The position numbers and the translations under genes are program-made. From positions 1-16,374 of the forward strand of contig NZ_KB893130.1 in the NCBI RefSeq assembly GCF_000373985.1: a stretch of DNA of 16,374 nt, read 5' to 3'. The DNA is from Desulfobacter curvatus DSM 3379. Its GTDB lineage: Bacteria > Desulfobacterota > Desulfobacteria > Desulfobacterales > Desulfobacteraceae. Under the pieces are notes generated by a model that did no database searches, was not told where the DNA came from, and saw nothing but the letters and a program-made list of their open reading frames with translations. The stretch's first letter is position 1. The number at the start of each line of letters is the position of its first letter. Of the stretch, positions 1-7,399 are shown piece after piece.

Positions 1-417
1 GTGGGTGAACTCACACACATCCACGTTACATTATCAAAAGACCTGCAGAGTGTCTATTATAATTTTGCGACAAAATAATTTTAGATGTCGCTCCGCCCCC
101 CTGATATCATTGATAATAAATTTTGATGCGTCAGCGCTGTTTTAAAGGCCTTTTCAATATCTTTCCATCTTTGCGTCGACAGGCTGTCAATATCTTTTCC
201 ATTTTCGTCCAATACTCATTTTCGATGAAAAAATATATATACGGGCACAAAAAAATACATTTTTGATTTATTGCACTTTGCAACACCCTTATTACACATT
301 GAAACACTTGAATTTTAAGAAAATTTTCGTTGTTTTGCACATAATATACTGATGTTTAAGTGCATTGTATACCCGCCACTCTTTTAACAAAATTTTTGAA
401 AACCGTTAAAAAACAAT
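1..417. other. AT-rich stretch without a convincing gene
   Basis: No recognisable gene, tRNA or strong hairpin is visible here. The only coding-like trace is a minus-strand frame from 212 (TTG) down to the stop at 83-81. It would encode 43 residues, beginning MDENGKDIDSLSTQRWKDIE, and has no Shine-Dalgarno sequence. It could be a small gene, the relic of one, or chance. An imperfect direct repeat (154-177 and 187-209) lies inside that frame. The rest is A/T-rich and may be the upstream region of the TetR promoter. Confidence 0.5.
154..209. repeat. Imperfect direct repeat, two copies
   Basis: TCAATATCTTTCCATCTTTG followed by CGTC (154-177) is nearly repeated as TCAATATCTTTTCCATTTTC followed by GTC (187-209), with a start-to-start distance of 33 nt. 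The distance is a multiple of three, so the repeat encodes two similar KDI-containing stretches in the minus-strand frame at 212-81. No function is assigned. Confidence 0.4.
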
Positions 418-446
418 TTGACATGGGAATATTTCCTGAGTATACA
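418..446 (+). promoter_or_regulatory. Sigma-70-type promoter of the TetR-SulP operon
   Basis: TTGACA (418-423), a 17-nt spacer and TATACA (441-446) make a near-consensus sigma-70 promoter about 45 nt upstream of the tetR-family start codon. The -10 hexamer lies inside the first of two palindromes, which suits a repressor that blocks RNA polymerase. No other promoter of similar quality is apparent before the terminator at 7872-7911, so it may drive the whole 7.4-kb cluster. Confidence 0.7.
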
Positions 447-471
447 CTCAAATAAAATGAGTAGTCACTCA
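437..471 (+). promoter_or_regulatory. Two tandem palindromic operators (TGAGT-N4-ACTCA)
   Basis: TGAGTATACACTCA (437-450) and TGAGTAGTCACTCA (458-471) have identical 5-bp arms around 4-nt centres. Their centres are 21 bp apart, about two helical turns, so two dimers could bind the same face of the DNA. The first covers the -10 hexamer and the second the predicted transcription start. Both lie just upstream of the TetR-family gene (489), so autoregulation by that protein is the simplest reading (inference). The arrangement resembles known TetR-family operators. Confidence 0.7.
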
Positions 472-488
472 AGATTTTTAGAGGTGTT

Positions 489-1067
489 ATGTCCAAAAAA
501 GATGCCATACTGCAGGCTGCCACTGTGCTGTTTTCCAAAAACGGATTTAAAGAGACCTCCACCGCTGATCTGGCAAAAATGATCAATGTGGCCGAAGGAA
601 CCATTTTTTATCACTTCAAGACCAAGGACGGATTGTTCCTGGCCGTTCTTGAGAAGACCAAAAAAATGATTCTGGAGGAATTTGACGCCTATATGGGAAA
701 CCAGCATTTTGACAGCGGCATGAGCATGATTGAACGTTCGGTATCCTTCCACTTATACCTGGCCGGCAAGATGGAGAATCAATTTCTTCTTTTGCATAGG
801 TACTACCCCTACCATATGGCAGAGTCAGTACCCCAGTGCCGCAGGTATCTGGAAGCCATTTACGACTGTCTTGTGTCCATTTATGAAGACGGTATCGAAA
901 TGGGGGTAAAGGATGGCTCCATTGATCCTTTGCCTGCCCGCAAAACCGCATTGATTATCTTTTCCATGGTGGACGGGGTGGTCCGGTTTAAAACGTACAA
1001 TCTGTATAATGCCAATGCACTGTTCAATGAACTGGTAACCTCCTGCAGGCGCATGCTAAAGACTTAG
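489..1067 (+). CDS. TetR/AcrR-family transcriptional regulator
   Basis: A 192-residue protein of the usual TetR size. The N-terminal HTH is typical: residues about 6-50 hold an ILQAA-LFSKNGF helix, then TSTADLAKMINVAEGTIFYH and F-KTKDGL. The remainder is the divergent helical ligand-binding and dimerisation domain, which gives no clue to the effector. The start ATG has GAGGTG at 481-486. It is the first gene of the unit, 26 nt ahead of the SulP permease gene, and two palindromes sit on its promoter. It therefore probably represses its own operon and is released by a small molecule, perhaps linked to anion supply or to envelope or fatty-acid stress (inference). It is the only DNA-binding protein in the cluster from 489 to 7828. 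Confidence 0.9.
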   Translation: MSKKDAILQAATVLFSKNGFKETSTADLAKMINVAEGTIFYHFKTKDGLFLAVLEKTKKMILEEFDAYMGNQHFDSGMSMIERSVSFHLYLAGKMENQFLLLHRYYPYHMAESVPQCRRYLEAIYDCLVSIYEDGIEMGVKDGSIDPLPARKTALIIFSMVDGVVRFKTYNLYNANALFNELVTSCRRMLKT

Positions 1068-1093
1068 ACAATTAACTTAGAAAGGTGTTCGAC

Positions 1094-3229
1094 ATGTTAA
1101 CCAAAATACTGCCGTTCATAGAGTGGTTCAAGGATTACTCCCTGGGCAAATTCAGAATTGATTTTGTGGCGGGGCTCACTGTGGCCCTGGTGCTTATTCC
1201 GCAGTCAATGGCCTATGCCCAGTTGGCAGGCTTGCCGGCCTACTACGGCCTTTATGCGGCATTCCTGCCCCCCATGATCGCTTCTTTGTTCGGGTCCAGC
1301 CGCCAGCTGGCAACCGGCCCTGTGGCCGTGGTCTCCTTGATGACTGCAGCAAGTCTTGAACCTTTGGCCTCAGCCGGAAGCGAAGCATTTATTGCCTATG
1401 CAATTATCCTGGCCTTTACCGTTGGGGTGTTCCAGCTGCTGCTCGGGGTGCTGCGCTTGGGCCTTATCGTTAATTTTCTGTCCCATCCCGTAGTTAACGG
1501 CTTTACCAATGCTGCGGCAATTATCATTGCCACTTCCCAGCTGTCCAAACTGTTCGGTGTTTATGTGGACAAGGCCCACCACCACTATGAAACCATTATC
1601 CGGGTAATTGAAAGCGCCTTTCACTACACGCATCTTCCTACCCTTGCCATGGGAATTTTATCCATTGCCATTATGGTGGGTTTGAAGCGGTTAAATCCAC
1701 GAATCCCATACGTACTTGTTGCAGTTGCCATCACCACCATCATTTCCTGGGCCACAGGGTTTGAGCATAATGCAACAGTGACAAGTTCCCAGATCATGGA
1801 TGAACAGATTCAACAAGATATCCTATTGTTTAATGATACCGTTAAGTCCATAGCAGATTTAAGTGCAGAACGCACAAAGCTTACTTCCAAAATAGAAAAC
1901 AGTCATGACGCCCCTCCCCTTGAGCAGCTGGATCTCGAATACCAGTCCAGGGTATTTACGGCTAAAATAGATGCCGCTAAAAGTCTGGCGTCTGAAATTC
2001 GTACCCGGCTTCGGGAGATACACTTCAGCGCTGTTGAGGATCAGACCCAAGGTGTTGTGTTTTACCCCAAGGACGGACAGGTACCCGAACCTAGGGCGGA
2101 TGACAGGATATACCGTATCCGGATGGGTAATAAGGCCCTTGATACACAAGCCCTGAGACTGTCCGGTGGCGGTGCTGTAGTCGGTGACGTACCCAAGGGA
2201 CTTCCCAAACTCGGTATGCCGGCAATCAACGTTTCCGTGTTCCTGCAGCTTTTGCCCTATGCAATTATCATCTCCCTGCTCGGTTTCATGGAAGCCATTG
2301 CCATTGCCAAGGCCATGGCGGCCAAAACCGGACAGCGGCTTGATCCCAACCAGGAGCTTATCGGCCAGGGTCTTTCCAATATCCTGGGCTCCTTTGGTAA
2401 AAGTTACCCGGTATCCGGTTCTTTTTCCAGAAGTGCCGTTAATCTCCAGGCCGGTGCTGTTTCAGGGCTTTCCAGTGTTATTACAAGTCTTATGGTTATC
2501 ATCACCCTGCTGTTTTTTACACCCTTGCTTTACCATCTGCCCCAGGCAGTCCTTGCTTCGGTTATCATGATGGCGGTTATTGGGCTTGTAAACGTTTCCG
2601 GTTTTGTTCATGCCTGGCACGCACAGTGGTATGACGGCCTGATTTCTGTGATTACCTTTGTTGTCACTCTGATTGTAGCACCTCACCTTGAAAGCGGTAT
2701 TTATATCGGGGTCGGCCTGTCCCTTGCCGTATTTTTATACAAAAGCATGCGCCCAAAAATCAGCATCCTTTCAAGGGGCGAAGATCAGGCTCTCAAAGAT
2801 TCGTGTGTGCATGAACTTGCCACCTGTGAGCACATACAACTGATCCGCTTTGAAGGCCCGCTGTTTTTTGCCAATGCCAGTTACCTTGAAGATGAAATAA
2901 ACGACCGGATCCAGGCGTCATCTGATCTAAGGCACTTTATTATCGCCTGTAACGGTATCAACGATATCGATGCTTCGGGCCAGGAAGCGCTGGCCTTGAT
3001 TATTCAGCGTTTGAGAAGCGCCGGATACGGCGTATCGTTAAGCGGGGTTAATGATGCGGTTTACCGGGTACTTGCCCGTACGCATCTGCTCGAAGAGATC
3101 GGCACTCACAATATTTATTCCACCATGGAAAATGCGCTGTCAAACGTTCATCCCCAGGCCCATGCCAACACCTCGGAAGATGACTGTCCGTTACTCGTAA
3201 ACTGCCTGGACACCCAATCAACAAAATAA
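1094..3229 (+). CDS. SulP-family anion permease with C-terminal STAS domain and a large internal insertion
   Basis: SLC26/SulP secondary transporter of the inner membrane, likely for sulfate or bicarbonate; the substrate cannot be read from sequence. The start is set at ATG 1094 with AAAGGTG at 1081-1087; a GTG at 1085 lies within that ribosome-binding site. The N-terminal family signature includes AGLTVALVLIPQSMAYAQLA and YGLYAAFLPP. The second inverted repeat starts at about residue 375 with LLPYAIIISLLGFMEAIAIA. The STAS domain (about residues 573-690) keeps the DASG loop. The length, 711 residues, exceeds the usual 550-600. The excess is a hydrophilic, helix-rich segment at about residues 230-362, between the last helix of repeat 1 and the VPKGLPKL lead-in to repeat 2. 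By the known SLC26 topology this loop faces the periplasm (inference). The gene is followed after 12 nt by the kinase-like/BON/receiver gene. Confidence 0.93.
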   Translation: MLTKILPFIEWFKDYSLGKFRIDFVAGLTVALVLIPQSMAYAQLAGLPAYYGLYAAFLPPMIASLFGSSRQLATGPVAVVSLMTAASLEPLASAGSEAFIAYAIILAFTVGVFQLLLGVLRLGLIVNFLSHPVVNGFTNAAAIIIATSQLSKLFGVYVDKAHHHYETIIRVIESAFHYTHLPTLAMGILSIAIMVGLKRLNPRIPYVLVAVAITTIISWATGFEHNATVTSSQIMDEQIQQDILLFNDTVKSIADLSAERTKLTSKIENSHDAPPLEQLDLEYQSRVFTAKIDAAKSLASEIRTRLREIHFSAVEDQTQGVVFYPKDGQVPEPRADDRIYRIRMGNKALDTQALRLSGGGAVVGDVPKGLPKLGMPAINVSVFLQLLPYAIIISLLGFMEAIAIAKAMAAKTGQRLDPNQELIGQGLSNILGSFGKSYPVSGSFSRSAVNLQAGAVSGLSSVITSLMVIITLLFFTPLLYHLPQAVLASVIMMAVIGLVNVSGFVHAWHAQWYDGLISVITFVVTLIVAPHLESGIYIGVGLSLAVFLYKSMRPKISILSRGEDQALKDSCVHELATCEHIQLIRFEGPLFFANASYLEDEINDRIQASSDLRHFIIACNGINDIDASGQEALALIIQRLRSAGYGVSLSGVNDAVYRVLARTHLLEEIGTHNIYSTMENALSNVHPQAHANTSEDDCPLLVNCLDTQSTK

Positions 3230-3241
3230 AGGAGACATCCC

Positions 3242-4459
3242 ATGTCTATACTGACATTTTTCAGCGGTTCATATTGCGGCAAATCGTCAATCATTTCAGA
3301 TGTTATTGATAAAAGCGGATTAAAATTACTGACAGACAATGATCTGGTTGCCTCGGCCAGCGGGCTATCCGGAATGCCCGAAAAGAAAATTGCAAAATCT
3401 TTTCTTGAAAAGGCCTCGGTGTTCAATAAGTTTACCCATGAAAAGGAGCGTTCCATTGCTTACCTGCGCCTTGCCGTGGCCCAGAGCATGTCCCAGGACA
3501 AATACGTGATTGAAGGATTTACAAGTCTTTTAATCCCTGCATCCATAAGCCATGTATTAAGAATCTGCCTGATTGCAGACAAAACATCTCGAATGGAACA
3601 GGCCATGGAAGAACTTGGCTTAAGTGAAAAAGATGCCGCCAATTTGATATCAAAAAATGACGAAACCTTTAGTGCATGGTCTAATACGCTCTATAAAATT
3701 ACAGATCCCTGGGATGCGTCCCTTTATGATATGATTCTGCCCACGGACAAGATGACCAAAGACGAAGCCGTATCCCTGATTCTTGAAAATCTGAAAAATG
3801 AAGTGATTCAGCCCACCAAGGCATCTAAAAAGGCAGCTGATGATTTTGCCCTGGCAGCCCGGGTTGAAGTGGAATTGTCCAAAGAAGGCCATGCGGTTGG
3901 TGTCAGTGCCCGGGACGGACTGGTTACCTTGACCATCAATACCAATGTTCTTCTTTTGGGAAAGCTTGAAGAAGAGCTTAAAAATATTGTACAACAGGTT
4001 GAAGGAGTATCTTCGGTTGAGACGCGTATCGGCAAAGGGTTTTACCAGGCCGATATTTATCGCAGGTTTGATTTCCAGGTGCCGTCAAAAGTCCTTTTGG
4101 TGGATGATGAACGTGAATTTGTTCAGACCCTTTCCGAAAGACTGCAGATGCGTGACGTGGGGTCCGCCATTGCCTATGACGGTGAATCCGCTCTAAATCT
4201 TGTGGAAGCGGATGAACCTGATGTAATGATCCTGGATTTGAAAATGCCGGGGATTGACGGTATTGAAGTACTTAAAAAGGTCAAGGCATCCAGGCCTGAA
4301 ATTGAAGTTATCATTTTAACAGGCCATGGATCAGATGCCGACAGGGAGATCTGCATGAAGCTTGGGGCATTTGCCTATCTGCAAAAACCTGTAGACATAG
4401 AAGAGTTAAGCCTGAATTTGAAGGCGGCCAATGAAAAAATCCGGCAGAAACAAAACTAA
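3242..4459 (+). CDS. Cytidylate kinase-like / BON / receiver three-domain fusion protein
   Basis: A 405-residue soluble protein with strong AAAGGAG at 3228-3234. Domain 1 (about 1-190) resembles the cytidylate-kinase-like family. It has a P-loop-like FSGSYCGKSS at 7-16, the LGLSEKDAANLI segment and the DPWDASLYDMILPTDKM block typical of the family. Arginines usually found in the lid region seem absent, so nucleotide kinase activity is uncertain. Domain 2 (about 200-272) matches the BON pattern: AARVEVELSKEG, GLVTLTI and VEGVSSVETRI. Domain 3 (284-405) is a complete receiver with acidic pocket D288/D289, phospho-acceptor D332, T360 and K382. There is no DNA-binding output, so phosphorylation probably controls the kinase-like or BON part (inference). 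It lies between the SulP permease and the sensor kinase genes. Confidence 0.85.
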   Translation: MSILTFFSGSYCGKSSIISDVIDKSGLKLLTDNDLVASASGLSGMPEKKIAKSFLEKASVFNKFTHEKERSIAYLRLAVAQSMSQDKYVIEGFTSLLIPASISHVLRICLIADKTSRMEQAMEELGLSEKDAANLISKNDETFSAWSNTLYKITDPWDASLYDMILPTDKMTKDEAVSLILENLKNEVIQPTKASKKAADDFALAARVEVELSKEGHAVGVSARDGLVTLTINTNVLLLGKLEEELKNIVQQVEGVSSVETRIGKGFYQADIYRRFDFQVPSKVLLVDDEREFVQTLSERLQMRDVGSAIAYDGESALNLVEADEPDVMILDLKMPGIDGIEVLKKVKASRPEIEVIILTGHGSDADREICMKLGAFAYLQKPVDIEELSLNLKAANEKIRQKQN

Positions 4460-4500
4460 CCGAACTAACTGAAAGATTGTGCAGGTATGGGATAATCACT

Positions 4501-6228
4501 ATGGCGCTGGAAACTGAAAATACAGAAAAAAAATCAGGCGGCAAGGCCCCGAAAACCAAACAGCTATTAGGGGAATTCCTGAATTACCAAAAAATATGGC
4601 TGCTCTCATTTGTCTTGACAGCCACATTTGCCATTATTCCTGTTATCTTTTTTGCCGTCCTGGATTACAACCTGACCCGGCGATCTTTGGAAAATGATGC
4701 CGAGGCCAGGGCTTCCCGCCTGGCCTCGAACACCTGGCGTTCACTTTCCTTTTTTTTAAATGAACGGGAAAATGCTTTAAACTACGTGGTGGGGTCCAAT
4801 TCCTTTGAGCAGCTTGGGGACGCACAGCAACTGGCAAAGATTTTAAATCTTTTGCACCAAAGCTTTGGGGGTTTTACGGATATCGGCATTATTGACGCTA
4901 CGGGTGTTCAAAGTGCATATGCCGGCCCCCATGGTCTTACAGGCAAAAATTACAAGGACCAGCAATGGTTCAAGGATACCATGGCCCATGGGACTTCTGT
5001 AAGTGATGTATTTCTAGGGTTTAGAAACGTTCCCCATATTTCCATTGCGCTGCGCCATACCGCCCCGGATAATACCTATTTTATTATCCGGGCCACCATT
5101 GAGCACCAGTTGCCTGGAATTTTATCCGAAGTCAAGACATCGGGAAACGGGGATGCCTTTTTGATCAACGCCCAGAGTGTGCTTCAAACACCTTCCCACT
5201 ATTTCGGAGATGTCCTTGAAAAAACAAACATTGCCTTACCCCCTGCCACGGCCCAAACCCGTACCATGACAATCACATCAGAAGATGGACAGGATTTGAT
5301 TGCAGCGTTCAGGGATATACCCGATACGCCGTTTATCCTGGTGGTACTTAAATCAAAGCAAGTGATTATGTCCCCTTGGCATCACAGTCAGGTGACATTA
5401 ATCCAATATCTGGGTATCAGCATATCCGTCATTCTTTTATGGATCGGGGCCGTGACCGGATATTTTGTCCGGCGCCTGAAACACTTAGACCTCAAACGTT
5501 CCAAATATTTTCATATGGCTGAATATGAAAACAAGATGGCATCCATCGGCCGGCTTGCCGCAGGTGTGGCCCATGAGATCAACAATCCGTTGGCCATTAT
5601 CAATGAAAAGGCAGGTCTCATAAAGGATATGGCCCATTTTAAACCGGAGCTGAAACAGGAGCCAAGACTTCTTGAAACGGTGGACATTATCCTTGCCTCG
5701 GTGAAACGGTGCAGCAGGATTACACGGCAATTGCTCAGTTTTGGCCGTCAGACCCAGACGACTCCTGTGCCTTTAGCCCTTAAATCCGTTCTTGATGAAG
5801 TGCTGGTATTTCTGGTAAAAGAAGCACAGTTAAAAAATATTTTTGTTGAAATAGATGTGCCTGATACCCTGCCCCAGGTTGTCGGCAACCGGGGCAAGCT
5901 GCAGCAGGTCCTTTTAAACATTGTCAATAACGCATTTGCTGCCATGCCCCGGGACGGCAAATTAGTCATCAGCGCGCAAAAAACCGAAGAACCATTTGTC
6001 CGCCTTGATATAAGCGATAGTGGATGTGGTATTTCCCCTGAAAACCTTAAACATATTTTTGAGCCCTTTTTCTCCACAAAAACCAATCAGGGTGGTACCG
6101 GATTGGGGCTTTCCATCACCTATGGCCTTGTCCAGGAACTGGGGGGACGAATTAACGTCGAAAGCAAGGTTAACGAGGGCACAACATTTATAATATATCT
6201 GCCCACAACAATACAGAAAGAAGAGTGA
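4501..6228 (+). CDS. Membrane sensor histidine kinase with periplasmic Cache-like domain
   Basis: A 575-residue NtrB/DctB-style kinase. It has a cytoplasmic N-terminus rich in Lys and Glu, TM1 at about 32-56, a periplasmic region of about 240 residues with Cache features (GVQSAYAGPHGLTGKNYKDQ, WFKDTMAHG), TM2 at about 300-325, and HisKA with H358 in AHEINNPLAI. The HATPase domain has an N-box (NIVNNAF), G1 (DSGCG), F-box (EPFFSTK) and G2 (GGTGLGLSI), so all catalytic boxes are present. It should autophosphorylate in response to a small periplasmic ligand and pass phosphate to nearby receivers. ATG 4501 is chosen; an in-frame TTG at 4477 would add eight residues and neither has a strong ribosome-binding site. 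The receiver gene follows after 3 nt. Confidence 0.92.
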   Translation: MALETENTEKKSGGKAPKTKQLLGEFLNYQKIWLLSFVLTATFAIIPVIFFAVLDYNLTRRSLENDAEARASRLASNTWRSLSFFLNERENALNYVVGSNSFEQLGDAQQLAKILNLLHQSFGGFTDIGIIDATGVQSAYAGPHGLTGKNYKDQQWFKDTMAHGTSVSDVFLGFRNVPHISIALRHTAPDNTYFIIRATIEHQLPGILSEVKTSGNGDAFLINAQSVLQTPSHYFGDVLEKTNIALPPATAQTRTMTITSEDGQDLIAAFRDIPDTPFILVVLKSKQVIMSPWHHSQVTLIQYLGISISVILLWIGAVTGYFVRRLKHLDLKRSKYFHMAEYENKMASIGRLAAGVAHEINNPLAIINEKAGLIKDMAHFKPELKQEPRLLETVDIILASVKRCSRITRQLLSFGRQTQTTPVPLALKSVLDEVLVFLVKEAQLKNIFVEIDVPDTLPQVVGNRGKLQQVLLNIVNNAFAAMPRDGKLVISAQKTEEPFVRLDISDSGCGISPENLKHIFEPFFSTKTNQGGTGLGLSITYGLVQELGGRINVESKVNEGTTFIIYLPTTIQKEE

Positions 6229-6231
6229 ATT

Positions 6232-6603
6232 ATGCAGATACTTCTGGTCGACGATGAGAAGGAACTGGTCTCTACCCTGGCAGAACGCCTTGGGTACCGG
6301 GGAATTGACGCACACTGGGCTGTCACGCCCAATGACGCCATCTCCATGCTGTCTAATCAAAGCTATGACATTGCGGTTCTGGATGTGCAGATGCCGGATA
6401 TGAACGGCTTTGAGCTCAAGGAAAAAATGGAGGCGATCTGTCCCGAACTCAAGTTTATTTTTATGACCGGCCACGGGTCTGAAGAATGTTACTATGAGGG
6501 ATGTTCCCAAACCGGTGAGGCTTTTTATCTTGTTAAGCCTGTGGAAATTGACAGTCTGATTGAAAAGCTCAACCAGGTCATGCTTGATGGAGGAAAAAAT
6601 TGA
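6232..6603 (+). CDS. Single-domain response regulator (receiver only)
   Basis: A 123-residue stand-alone receiver. It has acidic residues D7/D8, phospho-acceptor D51 in VLDVQMPD, T79 in the TGHGS stretch and K102 in VKP, so all catalytic positions are kept. There is no output domain. It starts 3 nt after the sensor kinase, so D51 is its most likely first phosphate target. It ends in a TTGA overlap with the next start. Receiver-only proteins usually work as phosphate shuttles or by binding a partner protein. Here the neighbouring His-containing protein at 6600 offers a next step in a relay (inference). Its opening resembles the other two receivers of the cluster (VDDE with E, F or L, then LAER or LSER). 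Confidence 0.92.
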   Translation: MQILLVDDEKELVSTLAERLGYRGIDAHWAVTPNDAISMLSNQSYDIAVLDVQMPDMNGFELKEKMEAICPELKFIFMTGHGSEECYYEGCSQTGEAFYLVKPVEIDSLIEKLNQVMLDGGKN

Positions 6604-7247
6604 AATATACCGCTCAGGAAATTACGGATCAATACGGCCCGGCTTATTTCGGCCGGATGGGGGCATCTATATCCCATGATATAAAAAACTGCCTGGCCAT
6701 CATGAATGAAAATGCAGGACTGATGTCTGATTATCTTATGATGGCCCAAAAGGGAGCCCCACTGGACATCGAACGGTTTTCAGGAATTGTCCAGCGCATT
6801 GAAAAACAAATCGGCCGGGCTGACGGCATCGTAAAATCCCTTAATACCTTTTCCCACAGCATGGACAAGCCGGAACAGCAGGTAGATCTGGATGAGGCGG
6901 TGGCGCTTGCCCTTGGCCTTGGTGCCAGAATCATTGCCAATAAAGGCATTCAGGTGAATCATACCCGGGCTGCTGACAAACTTTATGTCAATGGATCTTT
7001 TTTCTTTTTATTGTTTCTGATCTGGTCTGTTTTAGAAAATATTACGGAAACCCTTGCATCAGATGCCGTTCTCAATATATCCTCTAGGAAAGATGAGGAA
7101 AGCCAAATATGTTTAAGTTTCCAAAGCGAAGCGCCTTTTGCATCGGATTTTGATTGTCAGGCAAGCTGCCGGACATTGGATCTATTCCAGGCAAAAATTG
7201 TATTAGAGGATCAGAACACCAGGGCTGACCTGGTATTTGGCATATAA
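6600..7247 (+). CDS. Histidine-kinase-like protein with degenerate ATPase region, possible phosphotransfer protein
   Basis: 215 residues. It starts at TTG 6600, whose last two bases begin the TGA stop of the preceding gene; GGAGG at 6589-6593 supports this start. There is no membrane segment or sensor domain. Residues about 15-100 form a two-helix dimerisation domain with an H-box at H26 (SHDIKNCLAIMNENAGL). This closely parallels the AHEINNPLAIINEKAGL of the sensor kinase at 4501. The C-terminal half resembles a HATPase only in outline: an N-box-like IWSVLENITETL is seen, but the DxGxG and GxGLG boxes and the F-box are absent. It probably cannot bind ATP. It may therefore act as a Spo0B- or ChpT-like phosphotransferase or as a phosphatase for the neighbouring receivers (inference). 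A damaged kinase is the alternative, but the frame is open and translationally coupled. Confidence 0.78.
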   Translation: MKYTAQEITDQYGPAYFGRMGASISHDIKNCLAIMNENAGLMSDYLMMAQKGAPLDIERFSGIVQRIEKQIGRADGIVKSLNTFSHSMDKPEQQVDLDEAVALALGLGARIIANKGIQVNHTRAADKLYVNGSFFFLLFLIWSVLENITETLASDAVLNISSRKDEESQICLSFQSEAPFASDFDCQASCRTLDLFQAKIVLEDQNTRADLVFGI

Positions 7248-7298
7248 AAAAAATATTTTCAACAGATAACAACTTCTTTAATATCAACTAACGGCCAT

Positions 7299-7329
7299 GG
7301 CCGACCTGGTCTTTCACCGAGGTTGGGCC
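7299..7329 (+). other. GC-rich stem-loop in the intra-operon gap
   Basis: GGCC (7299-7302) pairs with GGCC (7326-7329), GACCT (7303-7307) with AGGTT (7320-7324, including one G-U), and GGT (7308-7310) with ACC (7316-7318). This gives about 12 pairs with two single-base bulges and the loop CTTTC. No T-run follows, so it is not a standard intrinsic terminator. It may be an mRNA processing or stability element. Confidence 0.4.
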
Positions 7330-7339
7330 ACAACAAATG

Positions 7340-7375
7340 ATGAAAGAAACGAATCGGTTAATTCAGTTCTTTCAT
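7340..7375 (+). other. Second stem-loop just upstream of the receiver gene RBS
   Basis: ATGAAAGAA (7340-7348) and TTCTTTCAT (7367-7375) are perfect 9-bp inverted arms. GAAT (7351-7354) and ATTC (7361-7364) can pair inside them. The structure ends 6 nt before the AAAGGAG of the gene at 7400. It could be an RNA hairpin affecting translation, or a DNA-level operator for separate control of that gene. Which one cannot be told from sequence alone. Confidence 0.45.
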
Positions 7376-7399
7376 ACAAATTAAAAGGAGACCCCGGCA

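Noticed and set aside
437..471. The two TGAGT palindromes as a CRISPR-like or other repeat array
   Set aside because: There are only two short copies sitting on a promoter, which fits operators much better.
1085..1093. GTG 1085 as the start of the SulP gene
   Set aside because: The GTG is part of the AAAGGTG ribosome-binding site for ATG 1094, which is better placed.
5962..6510. A 182-codon minus-strand frame across the end of the sensor kinase and the receiver gene
   Set aside because: It lies opposite two well-supported genes with intact catalytic motifs; its translation has no known pattern.
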